NCBI RefSeq assembly: GCF_002995495.1
Contig: NZ_PVZV01000001.1
Coordinates: 496,001-560,000 of the forward strand
DNA length: 64,000 bases
Source of the DNA: Actinocorallia populi
GTDB taxonomy: Bacteria > Actinomycetota > Actinomycetes > Streptosporangiales > Streptosporangiaceae
Direction: 5' to 3'
Part shown: piece after piece, positions 1 through 8,836 of the stretch
How the letters are laid out: each line of letters opens with the position of its first letter
Position numbering within the stretch: position 1 is the stretch's first letter
Notes under the pieces: generated by a model
The model's database searches: none
What the model was told of the DNA's origin: nothing
The model's input: only the letters and a program-made list of their open reading frames with translations
Program-made: the position numbers and the translations under genes

Positions 1-637
1 GCAGGCGCTGCTGCGCGAACTGCGGGCGCTGGGGCACGTCGTGCGCAGCGCCGGGCGGGCGCTGGACGCGCTGCGAGAGGTCGCGGCGCAGCCGCCCGAG
101 GTCGTCGTCCTGGACCTGGGGCTGCCGGACCTCGACGGCGGCGAGGCGCTGAAGATGATGCGGGCCGTCTCGGACGTGCCGGTCATCGTGGCCACCGCGC
201 GGGACGGGGAAGAGGAGATCATCCGGCTGCTGGGCTCGGGAGCCGACGACTACGTGGCCAAGCCGTTCTCGGCCGGGCATCTGCACGCGCGCATCGAGGC
301 CGTGCTGCGGCGCGTCAGGGGAGCGCCGCAGCCGGAGGCCCTCGTGGTGGGCGGCCTGCGGGTCGACGCCGACCGGCGGCAGGCGAGCCTGGACGGGGCT
401 CTTCTGCAGCTGTCGCGCAGGGAATTCGACCTCTTGGCGTTCCTGGCGCGGCACGCAGGGCGGGTCGTGCGCCGCAAGGAACTGCTCGCCGAGGTCTGGC
501 GGCAGCCTTACGGGGACGACCAGACCATCGACGTGCACCTGTCCTGGCTGCGGCGCAAGATGGGCGAGAAGGCCTCGTCGCCGCGTTACCTGCACACCGT
601 GCGGGGCGTCGGCGTGATGCTGATGGCGCCGGAGTGA
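1..637 (+). CDS. OmpR/PhoB-family response regulator, 5' end cut off
   Basis: DNA-binding output half of a two-component system. The frame is open from base 2, so the start and the first acidic residues lie left of the window; 211 residues are visible. The receiver domain shows the phospho-acceptor Asp in VVVLDLGLPDLDG, the conserved Thr in VATARDG and the Lys in AKPFS. The C-terminal winged helix ([17 protein letters not shown], then DVHLSWLRRKMG and VRGVG) is typical of the family. The likely partner is the histidine kinase starting at 1240, but a convergent gene lies between them and the next stop codon is only 4 bp away. Confidence 0.93.
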   Translation, partial: QALLRELRALGHVVRSAGRALDALREVAAQPPEVVVLDLGLPDLDGGEALKMMRAVSDVPVIVATARDGEEEIIRLLGSGADDYVAKPFSAGHLHARIEAVLRRVRGAPQPEALVVGGLRVDADRRQASLDGALLQLSRREFDLLAFLARHAGRVVRRKELLAEVWRQPYGDDQTIDVHLSWLRRKMGEKASSPRYLHTVRGVGVMLMAPE

Positions 638-641
638 CGGC

Positions 642-1190
642 TCAGTACTCGTAGACCTGGACGAGCGGGGCGTGGCCGTTCCATTTCGCGAACACGGCCG
701 AGCCCTTGACGCCGTCCGTCAGGTCGACGCGCAGCCACTGGTCCTGGCGCCACACCTTGGCCTGGAAGCCGCTGTTGGGCGTGGCCGAGACGAGGCGCGC
801 CGAATCGGCGGACAGGGCCAGCACCACGCGCCCAGATTTCACCACATAGGTGCGCACGTCGCCTTGTGCCGTCGAGGGGGGTGCGGACGGGCGGGGCGTG
901 GGGCGTTCGCTGGAGGGCTTCGGCGTGGACTTCGGCGTGGGCCTCGGCGCGGGCTTCCGGGTCGGCGGCGCCTCGGTGGCCACGGCGGAGAGCACGGGGA
1001 CGGGGGTTCCCGCCGGTTCCGACGCGGGCGGGCGCCCCTCGTGGACGGGGACCTTGGCGGCCAGGTCCTGGGTGGGCAGGGCGGTCCCGCGCAGGGCGTC
1101 GCCCACGCCGGCCCAGCTGATCGCCATGCCCGCCGCGGTGGTGGCCACCCACACCGCAATGAAACCGATTCGTCCCTGCATGCGGCCCAT
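642..1190 (-). CDS. Membrane-anchored protein of unknown function
   Basis: A 182-residue protein. It has one N-terminal hydrophobic segment (about residues 7-25), a Pro/Thr/Lys-rich linker (about 60-110, with repeated PTPK-like units) and a C-terminal domain of about 70 residues beginning near TYVVKSGRVV. Topology suggests a cytoplasmic N-terminus, a wall-spanning linker and an exposed small domain. The start is ATG 1190 (MGRMQG); ATG 1181 is also possible. It sits tail-to-tail with the response regulator and head-to-head with the kinase at 1240, so it may be a target or accessory of that system. I do not recognise the family. Confidence 0.72.
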   Translation of the reverse strand: MGRMQGRIGFIAVWVATTAAGMAISWAGVGDALRGTALPTQDLAAKVPVHEGRPPASEPAGTPVPVLSAVATEAPPTRKPAPRPTPKSTPKPSSERPTPRPSAPPSTAQGDVRTYVVKSGRVVLALSADSARLVSATPNSGFQAKVWRQDQWLRVDLTDGVKGSAVFAKWNGHAPLVQVYEY

Positions 1191-1239
1191 TATGGTGATT
1201 CGCCGGTGAACGGTCGGCGAAACGACTGCGGAGGTGGGC

Positions 1240-2601
1240 ATGCGAGGAGCGCTGGCGCGCGTCGCGACGGCCGTGACGGCGATGGTGGCGCTGTCCTTCG
1301 TCGTCCCGCTCGGACTGCTCACCGGCCAGATGGCCCACGACCGGGCGCTGACCTCGGCCGAACGGCAGGCGGCCTCGCTGGTGCCGGTGCTGACGGTGAC
1401 GGACGACCCCGACCAGCTCGCCGCGGCGATCGGCTCGATCCCCGCCGGAGCCGCCGGACGCCTGGCGCTGCACCTCCCGGCCGGCGAGGCGATCGGCTCC
1501 CCGCACGCGCCGCCCGGCGAACTCGCCGAGGCGCGGCGGCTCAGCCGCACCTTCACCGCCGAGGCGCCGGGCGGGACCGTGCTGCTGCGCCCGGTGCTGA
1601 TGGACGCCGAACGGCCCGCGGTCATCGAGGTGTACGTGCCGGAGGCGGAGCTCACCCAGGGCGTCGCGAAGTCCTGGACGATCCTCGCGCTCGTGGCGAT
1701 GGCCCTGGTCCTGGTGTCGGTCGCGATGGCCGACCGGCTCGCGATCCGCGTCGTGCGGGCCGCGGACCGGCTCGCGCAGGCGGTGACGCGCGTCGCCGGA
1801 GGCGACCTCTCCGCGCGGATCTCCCCGGACGGGCCCGCGGAGCTGCGCGGCGCGGGCGAGGCGTTCAACCACATGGCCGACCGGCTCGCCCGGCTGCTGG
1901 CCGCCGAACGGGAGGCGGGCGCCGACCTGTCGCACCGGCTGCGCACCCCGCTGACCGCCCTGCGCGTCAACCTCGACGGCCTGGCCGAGCACCCCGGCGA
2001 CCCCGCGCGGCTCGTGCAGAGCCAGGACGCCCTCGGACGGCTGGAGGAGGCCGTCGACGACATCATCGCCGCCGCGCGCAGGCCCGACCGGGAGACGGCG
2101 GGCTGCGACGCCGCCGCGGTCGTCCGGGAGAGGCTGGAGTTCTGGTCGGCGCTCGCCGAGGACCAGGAGCGCCCCTGGAACCTGACGGCCCCCGCCGGGC
2201 CCGTGCCCGTCCCGGTCGCCGCCCCCGAACTCGCCGCCGTCATCGACGCCCTGCTCGGCAACGTCTTCCGGCACACCCCGCACGGGGCCGCCTTCCAGGT
2301 CACCCTCCACCGGGGAGGCAGCTCCACCGGCCTGCTGCTCGGCGACGCGGGCCCCGGCATCGCCGACCCCCGGGCCGCGCTGCGGCGCGGGACCAGCGGC
2401 GCCGGATCCACCGGCCTCGGCCTCGACATCGCCCGCCGCCTGGCCGAGTCCACCGGCGGTTCGCTGCGCGTCGGCACCTCGCTGCTCGGCGGCGCGCAGA
2501 TCGAGGTGTGGCTGCGCACCGCGCCCCGGCCCGCCGCCCGCAGGACGGTCCGCCGCACCGCCCGACGCGCCCGGGGAAAGTGGAGGCTTAGGCCTCGCTG
2601 A
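1240..2601 (+). CDS. Sensor histidine kinase
   Basis: 453 residues. TM helix 1 is at about 8-28, an extracytoplasmic sensor loop follows to about 145, TM helix 2 is at about 146-165, then a HAMP-like linker. The H-box is DLSHRLRTPLTAL (His about 232), the N-box NVFRHTPHG, and the G-boxes DAGPGIAD and GSTGLGLDIARRL. The start is ATG 1240 because GGAGG at 1230-1234 is spaced 5 nt from it; an in-frame GTG at 1234 overlaps that site. It is probably the partner of the regulator cut by the left edge, although a minus-strand gene separates them. Confidence 0.92.
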   Translation: MRGALARVATAVTAMVALSFVVPLGLLTGQMAHDRALTSAERQAASLVPVLTVTDDPDQLAAAIGSIPAGAAGRLALHLPAGEAIGSPHAPPGELAEARRLSRTFTAEAPGGTVLLRPVLMDAERPAVIEVYVPEAELTQGVAKSWTILALVAMALVLVSVAMADRLAIRVVRAADRLAQAVTRVAGGDLSARISPDGPAELRGAGEAFNHMADRLARLLAAEREAGADLSHRLRTPLTALRVNLDGLAEHPGDPARLVQSQDALGRLEEAVDDIIAAARRPDRETAGCDAAAVVRERLEFWSALAEDQERPWNLTAPAGPVPVPVAAPELAAVIDALLGNVFRHTPHGAAFQVTLHRGGSSTGLLLGDAGPGIADPRAALRRGTSGAGSTGLGLDIARRLAESTGGSLRVGTSLLGGAQIEVWLRTAPRPAARRTVRRTARRARGKWRLRPR

Positions 2602-2700
2602 TGCCTTCCTTAAGAGCTCCTGAAGAGCATTTTCTGGCCTTTCGCCGCGGCTTAGCGTCGGGAACGTCGCCCCGCGCACCCCCCCTTTTGGAGCCAGAGA

Positions 2701-3677
2701 TGAACAACCGCGTGAAGACCTTCGGCCGTACCTCCCTGGTCCTCGCGGCCGCCGTCGCCCCCGTCGCCGGCCTCGCCGCCCCCGCCTCGGCCCACGGTTC
2801 CATGGAGCTCCCGCTCAGCCGCGTCCTCGCCTGCTACCAGGAGAATCCCGAGTCGCCCAAGTCCGCGGCCTGCAAGGCCGCCGTCGCCGCGGGCGGAACC
2901 CAGGCCTTCTACGACTGGAACGGCGTCCGCATCGGCGACGTCGCGGGCCGCCACCGCCAGGTCATCCCCGACGGCCGGCTGTGCAGCGCGGGCAACCCCG
3001 CCTTCCGCGGCCTGGACCTCCCCCGCGCCGACTGGCCCGCCACCGACCTGAAGGCCGGCACCGACTACACGTTCCGCTTCAAGGTCACCGCCGTCCACCG
3101 AGGCGGCTTCCAGCTCTTCATCACCAAGGACGGCTACGACCCCACCAAGCCCCTCACCTGGGCGAGCCTGGAGACCGAGCCCTTCCTGAACGCCCCCGAC
3201 CCCACCGTCTCCGGCGGCTACTACAACCTCTCCGGCCGGATCCCCGCCGCCAAGAAGGGCCGCCACCTCATCTACGCCATCTGGCAGCGCACCGACAGCC
3301 CCGAGGCCTTCTACTCCTGCTCCGACATCGTCCTGGGCGGCGGCGGCACCACCGCGCCCACCACCCCGGGCGACACCGCGGCCCCCCAGCCCACCAAGAC
3401 CGCCGCCCCCAGGCCCACCCCCACCAGGACCAGGCCCACCAGGCCCGCGAAGCCCACCCCGTCCTGCCACCCCGACACCACCGCCCACTCCTCCCACCAC
3501 TCTGACCCGACCCACACGAACCTGCACAGCACCCCCGTCGCGGGCGTCACCGACACCCCGGCCCAGTCCCCCTCCACCACCGCCCTGATCGGCGCCATAG
3601 CCGGCCTCACCATGGGCGGCCTCGCCGGCCTCCTCCTCACCTCCCGCCGCCGCGGCACCCGCCGCTCCCACGTCTGA
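2701..3677 (+). CDS. AA10 lytic polysaccharide monooxygenase, membrane-anchored
   Basis: Copper-dependent oxidative cleavage of chitin or cellulose outside the cell. 325 residues: signal peptide ending ASA before His-39 (HGSMELPLSR), which gives the N-terminal histidine of the copper brace. The second brace His is likely in TAVHRGGFQLF. TKDGYDPTKPLTW and AIWQRTDSPEAFYSCSDIVL are AA10 core motifs. A Thr/Pro-rich linker (about 220-285) leads to a hydrophobic helix and an Arg-rich tail (SRRRGTRRSHV) with no LPXTG-like sorting motif, so it is probably held in the membrane. RBS GGAG 2690-2693 supports ATG 2701. It is monocistronic. Confidence 0.9.
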
Positions 3678-3737
3678 CCCGCTCGACGGAAGTCGGCGGC
3701 CGATCAGCCGTCAACAGCTGCTCGGCGGTCCGGGAAC

Positions 3738-3765
3738 AGCCCACCGCGCGGCCATGCGGTGGGCT
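3738..3765. terminator. Hairpin between convergent genes
   Basis: A 10-bp perfect stem, AGCCCACCGC (3738-3747) with GCGGTGGGCT (3756-3765), and an 8-nt loop. It lies between the LPMO stop and the kinase stop and touches the latter. It could end transcription from both sides; there is no clear U-run. Confidence 0.6.
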
Positions 3766-5212
3766 ATCCGGGGGTCTCCAGGGTGAGGCCCTTGAGGGTG
3801 CCGGAGAGGTCCTTGCCGGGTTGCCAGTCGAGGGTGAAGGGCTTGGTGAGCCGGGGGTGGAGGGGGAAGACGGCGTGGTCGCGGAAGCGGTCGCCGCGGG
3901 CGACCGTCCAGGTGCGGCTGGGGTGGCGGGAGCAGTAGGTGCTCTCGGAGGGGAGGGACCTGCCGTCGGCGAGGAGGATGACGTTGAGGTCGTGGGTGTC
4001 GTACTTGCAGGTGAGGGAGCGGGCGGTGCCGCGGGGGCGGTAGTCGACGTAGGCGGTGAGGGTGTCCTCTTCCACCTCGATGTGGGCCAGGGTGAGCTTC
4101 CACTCCTCGTTCTGGAAGAGCGTGCGGTCGAACCGGTAGGTGCCGGCGGCGGGCCGGGTGGGGGAAGGCGTTCCCGTCGGGGTGGGCGCCGCGAGGGTCT
4201 TCCGCGTTTCGGGGTCGTCGCCGGAGGTGAGGGCGAAGGCGACGGCCGTTCCGACCAGGAGGACACTGCAGGCGGCGGTGATGACGGCGGTGGGCCGGCG
4301 GCGCCCGGCCGGAGGCTCGGTAGGGGGTTCGGGCAGGGGCTGACGGTGGAGGTCCAGTTCGGGAGCGAGTGACGGAGGCGGCCAGTCGACGGCGGTGGCG
4401 GCGTTCCCGGCGGTCAGGGCGTCGATGAGCTCTCTGACGGACGGGCGGGCGGCGGGGTCTCTCGACAGGCAGGAGCCGACGGCCGGGAGGAGGTCGTCCG
4501 GGCAGCCGGTGAGGTCGGGGGCGGAGTGGACGATGCGGTAGAGGACGGCGGCGGGGTCGCCCTCGCCGAAGGGGGTGCGGCCGGTGGCGGCGTAGTAGGC
4601 GGTCGCGCCGAGGGCGAAGACGTCGGCGGCCTCGGAGACGGGCTCGCCGAGAGCCTGCTCGGGTGACATGAACTGCGGGGAGCCGATGCGGGCGCCCGCG
4701 CGGGTCAGGGGGGTGCTGTCGGCGGCGCGGGCGATGCCGAAGTCGATGACCCGGGGCCCGTCGGGCGCCAGCAGGACGTTGGACGGCTTCAGGTCGCGGT
4801 GCACGACTCCGGCGGAGTGGATGGCCTGCAGCGCCTCGGCGACGCCGGCCATCAGCACCCGCGCGGTGTCGGCGGGCAGCGGCCCCAGCTCGTCGACCGC
4901 CCGGTTCAGCGACGGACCCGGCAGGTAGGCCGTCGCCAGCCAGGGCCGCGGGGCGTCGGGGTCGGCGTCCACGACGGGCGCCGTGTAGATGCTCTGCACC
5001 CGCCCCGCGGCCTCGACCTCCTGCCGGAACCGGCGCCGGAACTGCTCGTCGTGCGCGTAGTCCGGCCGGATGACCTTGATGGCGAGCCTGCGCCCGCTCC
5101 GCGTGGCGCCCAGGAACACCTGCCCCATGCCCCCGGCGCCGAGCCGTGCCGCGATCCGGTACCCGCCGATCTCCCGCGGATCCCCTGCCTCCAGAGGCTG
5201 AAAAGGCACCAC
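3764..5212 (-). CDS. Transmembrane Ser/Thr protein kinase (PknB type)
   Basis: 482 residues. The Hanks-type kinase domain spans about 17-265: glycine loop LGAGGMGQVF, ATP-binding Lys-46 (AIKVIRP), catalytic HRDLKPSN (138-145), DFG (157-159) and a MSPEQ activation-segment end. A proline-rich juxtamembrane stretch precedes a TM helix at about 308-330. The extracytoplasmic domain (about 345-482) has paired cysteines (TCKYDTHD and TYCSRH); it carries no PASTA repeat and I do not recognise it. The ATG at 5212 puts the glycine loop where the family expects it. It is convergent with the LPMO gene. Confidence 0.93.
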   Translation of the reverse strand: MVPFQPLEAGDPREIGGYRIAARLGAGGMGQVFLGATRSGRRLAIKVIRPDYAHDEQFRRRFRQEVEAAGRVQSIYTAPVVDADPDAPRPWLATAYLPGPSLNRAVDELGPLPADTARVLMAGVAEALQAIHSAGVVHRDLKPSNVLLAPDGPRVIDFGIARAADSTPLTRAGARIGSPQFMSPEQALGEPVSEAADVFALGATAYYAATGRTPFGEGDPAAVLYRIVHSAPDLTGCPDDLLPAVGSCLSRDPAARPSVRELIDALTAGNAATAVDWPPPSLAPELDLHRQPLPEPPTEPPAGRRRPTAVITAACSVLLVGTAVAFALTSGDDPETRKTLAAPTPTGTPSPTRPAAGTYRFDRTLFQNEEWKLTLAHIEVEEDTLTAYVDYRPRGTARSLTCKYDTHDLNVILLADGRSLPSESTYCSRHPSRTWTVARGDRFRDHAVFPLHPRLTKPFTLDWQPGKDLSGTLKGLTLETPG

Positions 5213-5364
5213 GGCAGGGAGCCTATTGCAGGAGATATCAGAAAAAGGATCTTTATCCGAAAGCGGACTCTGACGGTCCGCGCCCGGCCAGGGACGGGCG
5301 AAGGCGAGGACGGCGTTGTGCCCCCGAAGCCGACCACATCGGCCAGGACCGGCCGGAGGGGTGT

Positions 5365-5541
5365 TCAGTCGCTGCCGGTGAGGTCCTCGCGGTTCAGGTC
5401 GGCGTCCTTCATGGCCTCCTTGAGCTTGGCGCCCATCTCCGTCTCCTCCTTCGGCCTGGGGCGGCGGGCCTGCTCGTCGGGCTGGGGGAGGACCTGGTCG
5501 GTGTCGTGGGTCTTGGGGGCGTTCTCTTCCGGCGTGGACAT
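5365..5541 (-). CDS. Small hydrophilic protein, 58 residues
   Basis: Begins MSTPEENAPKTHD and ends DLNREDLTGSD. It is highly charged (Glu, Lys, Asp) with no membrane segment; a short amphipathic helix is likely around EEETEMGAKLKEAMKDA-like residues 32-46. On the minus strand a GGGAG sits 10-12 nt before ATG 5541, and the third-position GC bias matches real genes here. No family recognised. It lies between the kinase and the phosphotransferase gene on the same strand, with gaps large enough for its own promoter. Confidence 0.6.
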   Translation of the reverse strand: MSTPEENAPKTHDTDQVLPQPDEQARRPRPKEETEMGAKLKEAMKDADLNREDLTGSD

Positions 5542-5627
5542 CGGGTGTCAGCTCCCTGTTTCGGATGCGAGTGTCGTTTGGGACATACCCGAATAAGGGT
5601 GACGAAACAGGAAAAGAGTGACGATCT

Positions 5628-6359
5628 TTAAGGGGTTGACCGGGAGTTGCCCGCGGGGCGCACGACCGCCCCGGCCTGGGGCAGGAGGGACTTGAGGGCC
5701 GGGCCGCGGGAGTCCATCCAGGAGCAGAGGTCGGCGAAGACGGCCTCCGCCGCCACGCGGCCCGCGGCGTGGTGATCGTCGCGGGCCCGGCGGAAGCGGG
5801 CTCCGAGCTCGTCGACGACCGCGGCGGGGTCGTCCCAGCCGTAGGCGGCGCAGAACAGGGCGACGCGGCGGGCCTGCTCGTCGAGGTCGAAGAGCGGCTC
5901 GGCCACGGCCGCGAAGCACCAGACGGCGTGGCCGAGATCGGACAGGCGGGTGCCGGGGGCCAGGGTGTCGTCCCAGTCGATGAGGCCCACCGCCTCCCCG
6001 CCGGCGAACACCGTGTTGTGCGGGCCGAGGTCGCCGTGGCAGACGACCTCGCCGTCCCCGGCCACCGGGGTGCCGGCCGTGGCGTCGTGGAAGGCCCTGA
6101 TCAGGCGGGCGGCCGAGGCGATCTGCGCGTCCGCGAGCCGCGCGGCGTCCGGGATCGCCTCGCCCGGCAGGAAGGTGAGGATCTCCCGGTCGTGCTCGTC
6201 GGTGCCCAGAAAGCGCGGCGACCCGGCGAATCCGGCGCGCTCCAGGTGGAGCAGCACCTCGCGGGTGTAGGGGCCTGTCGCGTGGGCGGGCCTGCGCACC
6301 GTGTCCCCCACCCGGACCAGGCCCAGGGTCTCGCCGCCGCTCAGGGTCTGCTCGCTCAT
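5628..6359 (-). CDS. Aminoglycoside-phosphotransferase-like kinase
   Basis: 243 residues with the APH/choline-kinase fold. The catalytic loop is VCHGDLGPHNTVF (HGDxxxxN) and the metal-binding Asp is in GLIDWDDT. It would phosphorylate a small hydroxylated molecule; the substrate cannot be told from sequence. Start chosen at MSEQTLSGGE (6359); an in-frame ATG at 6410 would add 17 residues without the look of a domain. It is divergent from the LuxR-type regulator at 6508, so the shared 148-bp gap may be regulatory. Confidence 0.83.
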   Translation of the reverse strand: MSEQTLSGGETLGLVRVGDTVRRPAHATGPYTREVLLHLERAGFAGSPRFLGTDEHDREILTFLPGEAIPDAARLADAQIASAARLIRAFHDATAGTPVAGDGEVVCHGDLGPHNTVFAGGEAVGLIDWDDTLAPGTRLSDLGHAVWCFAAVAEPLFDLDEQARRVALFCAAYGWDDPAAVVDELGARFRRARDDHHAAGRVAAEAVFADLCSWMDSRGPALKSLLPQAGAVVRPAGNSRSTP

Positions 6360-6494
6360 CCCGCCCACCCAACACTCCGCCGCACGGGCCGGGCAAGGGA
6401 AGTGATCCAAGAGTGATCAACTTCCGCCGGCGCGGCGGGCTGACAGGCACTTGACCGTATTTTCCGTTTCTGAGATTTCCCGTCAACCCCGGCC

Positions 6495-6500
6495 TACTGT
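6495..6500 (+). promoter_or_regulatory. -10 hexamer TACTGT before a leaderless start
   Basis: TACTGT lies 7 nt before ATG 6508, which places the transcription start at or next to the A of the start codon. No convincing -35 is seen at the usual distance; a TTGACC at 6451-6456 is too far upstream. There is no Shine-Dalgarno sequence. Confidence 0.45.
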
Positions 6501-6507
6501 GGCGTAC

Positions 6508-7593
6508 ATGCGACTCGATCTCGCGGCGTTCGAGCAGAGCCTCGCCGCCCAGCACACCGTGCTGGACGTGCTCAAGACGACCTGTTCCCACCTGCTGGAC
6601 CGGGTGCCCGCCGACGTGTGGTGCTCCGTGCTGCTCGATCCGGCCACGCTCCTGGACGTCGGCGGGTACGTCGAGGCGGGCTTCCCGCCGGAGTACGTGA
6701 TGAAGATCTTCGAGATCGAGCACTTCGCCGCCGACGAGCCCGGCGACCTGCGCGACCTGGCCGCCGGGTCGGCCACCTCCCGGCTGCTCAGCCGGGCCAT
6801 GGGCGGGCGGATCGAGGACAGCGCCTTCTACCAGGCGATCCTGCGGCCGCAGGGCCTCGGCGACGAACTGCGCGTCGTCCTGCGCGACGGCCCCTTCCTC
6901 TGGGGCGTGCTGGTGTGGTGCCGCGCCGAGGGGGGAGCACCGTTCACCCCGGCGGAGGAGGAGGTCGCCGTCCGCCTCGGCGCCGCCGCCACCGACGCGC
7001 TGCGGCGCGTCCTCCTCCTGCACGGCGTCGACACCGGCGCCGTCCCCGACGCCCCGGGCCGCCTCGTCGTCGGCGTCGACGGCGCCGTCCGCTCGGCGAG
7101 CCCGACGGCGCGCGCCTGGCTGGACGTCCTGGAGGCCGACGAGGATCACGACCGGCAGTTGCGGGGCACGATCGACGCCGCGCTCTTCTCCGGCGCGGCG
7201 CGGGCCGCGATCCGCGTCCGCGACGGAGGCCGCCTGTCCGTCCGGGCGTGGTCGACGCGCCTGCAGGACGACGATCAGGTCGTCGCCGTCTCCCTCGGCC
7301 CCGCCCCGACGGGCGCGCCGAGCGCCGTCGTCCTCAGCGCGTACGGCCTGACCGGCCAGGAGGAGGAGATCGCCCGGCGCACCCTGCGCGGCTACGCGCC
7401 GGAACGCATCGCCGAGCACCTCCGCCTCCCTCCCGAGACCGTCGAACGGCACCTGGCGAGCGTCCTGCGCAAGACCGGCCTGGAGAACCGGCAGGCCTTC
7501 ATCGCGGACATCCTCTGCCGCCACTACCTGCCCTTCTTCGGCCGGGACCCGCTGACCACCGACGGCCGCCGGCTCCCCGAAACATCCGGCTGA
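6508..7593 (+). CDS. LuxR-family transcriptional regulator
   Basis: 361 residues. The N-terminal 180 or so resemble a GAF-like sensor domain and carry no obvious cofactor motif. The C-terminal HTH (about 297-355) reads LTGQEEEIARRTLRGYAPERI and VERHLASVLRKTGLENRQAF, the LuxR/FixJ recognition-helix pattern. The usual GLSNKEIA segment is replaced by GYAPERIA, still compatible with the fold. Start at ATG 6508 (MRLDLAAFEQ) is favoured by the leaderless promoter; a TTG at 6451 would add residues that are not domain-like. Targets unknown; the divergent APH-like gene is a candidate. Confidence 0.86.
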   Translation: MRLDLAAFEQSLAAQHTVLDVLKTTCSHLLDRVPADVWCSVLLDPATLLDVGGYVEAGFPPEYVMKIFEIEHFAADEPGDLRDLAAGSATSRLLSRAMGGRIEDSAFYQAILRPQGLGDELRVVLRDGPFLWGVLVWCRAEGGAPFTPAEEEVAVRLGAAATDALRRVLLLHGVDTGAVPDAPGRLVVGVDGAVRSASPTARAWLDVLEADEDHDRQLRGTIDAALFSGAARAAIRVRDGGRLSVRAWSTRLQDDDQVVAVSLGPAPTGAPSAVVLSAYGLTGQEEEIARRTLRGYAPERIAEHLRLPPETVERHLASVLRKTGLENRQAFIADILCRHYLPFFGRDPLTTDGRRLPETSG

Positions 7594-7600
7594 ACCCCGG

Positions 7601-8836
7601 TCAGACGCTCCGCAGCGCCTCCGTCGGGGAGAGGCGGGCGGCCCGGACGGCGGGCAGCAGGCCGGCCAGGGCGCCGATGAGCAGAGCCGAGGCGATGCCC
7701 CCGGCCCAGGCCTCCACGGGGATGACGACGGCCCAGCCCCTGCTCCCGGCGTAGAGGGCCGTCGCCAGGGCGCCCGCGGCGACGCCCGCCGCTCCGCCGA
7801 GCAGGGCCAGCACGATCGCCTCGGCGAGGAACTGGGTGCGGATCTGGCCCCGGGTCGCGCCGAGGGCGCGGCGCAGGCCGATCTCGGAGCGGCGCTCCAG
7901 CACCGAGATGATCATGATGTTGGCGACGCCCACCGCGCCGACGATCAGCGCCACCGCGCCGAGCCCGAGGAACAGGCTGTTGAAGGCGCCCTCGGCGGCG
8001 GCCCGCGCGGTCAGCGCGTCCGACGGCTGGCTGACGTCGACCTCGTTGGCGGCCTCCGGGTTGGCCGTCTGCGCGAGCACCGCCTGCACGTCGGCGACCC
8101 TGCCGGTCTCCGCCCGTACGTACACCTTGCTCGGCGGTCCGGTCACCGCTTCCCCCCGCACCACGCTGGTGTGCTCGAGGAGCTCCTGCGCGGCCGGATA
8201 CCCGACCAGGGCGCTGGCGTCGACCTCGCTCGCCAGCACGGACGGCTCCAAAATCCCCGCTACGTAGAACCAGCGGCCGCCCAGCCAGACCCGCTGGCCC
8301 GGGTGCACGCCGGTGATCCCCATCCGGGCGGCCGCGGTCGCGCCGAGCACGGTGACCGGCGCGCGCATCGTCGCCTCGTCGAGCCACCGGCCCTGCGCGA
8401 TCCCGGTGGCGAGCACCTCCGGCAGGTTCAGGCTGGCGGCCTGCACCTTGAGCGCGTTGGTCTTCATCTCCGGGACCAGTGGGCTGCGGTAGACCTTGGC
8501 GTCCTCGACGATCCCGGTGTGCGCGACCGCCTCGACGCCCCCGAGCCGCCCGAGGCGGTCCGGGGCCTGCCTGGGCAGCTGCGCCACGGCGCCGCTGAAG
8601 GACTGCCCGTTGGACGCCGTCAGCAGGTTGGTGCCCAGCCGGTCGATCTCGGCGAGCAGGCCCGCCTGCGAGGAGGACGACAGGCCGAGCACCGCGACGA
8701 TCGCCGCGACGCCGATCGCGATGCCCAGACCCGACAGGGCCGCCCGCAACTTGCGCGACCGGATGCCGATGCCCGCCAGCCGGAGCTGGTCGGCCGCGCG
8801 CAGCCGGGGCGGGGCGGTCGTGTCCGTGCCGTTCAC
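7601..8836 (-). CDS. MacB/FtsX-type ABC transporter permease
   Basis: 411 residues. It has an N-terminal TM helix at about 30-52, a large extracytoplasmic domain (about 65-285, MacB periplasmic core type) and three C-terminal TM helices (about 288-310, 335-365, 375-400). The sequence [19 protein letters not shown] is the coupling-helix signature of the FtsX family. It is the last gene of a three-gene operon and overlaps the ATPase gene by 4 bp. The operon probably exports a peptide, drug or lipid across the membrane. Confidence 0.92.
   Translation of the reverse strand: MNGTDTTAPPRLRAADQLRLAGIGIRSRKLRAALSGLGIAIGVAAIVAVLGLSSSSQAGLLAEIDRLGTNLLTASNGQSFSGAVAQLPRQAPDRLGRLGGVEAVAHTGIVEDAKVYRSPLVPEMKTNALKVQAASLNLPEVLATGIAQGRWLDEATMRAPVTVLGATAAARMGITGVHPGQRVWLGGRWFYVAGILEPSVLASEVDASALVGYPAAQELLEHTSVVRGEAVTGPPSKVYVRAETGRVADVQAVLAQTANPEAANEVDVSQPSDALTARAAAEGAFNSLFLGLGAVALIVGAVGVANIMIISVLERRSEIGLRRALGATRGQIRTQFLAEAIVLALLGGAAGVAAGALATALYAGSRGWAVVIPVEAWAGGIASALLIGALAGLLPAVRAARLSPTEALRSV

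Noticed and set aside
586..2679. Very long open frames antisense to the first histidine kinase
   Set aside because: At this GC content stop codons are rare in every frame. These frames have Arg/Ala/Gly-rich composition and no domains, while the plus-strand kinase motifs are clear. The same applies to the other long antisense frames in the window.
3560..3677. Sortase signal on the LPMO
   Set aside because: No LPXTG or LAXTG precedes the hydrophobic tail, so a sortase substrate is unlikely.
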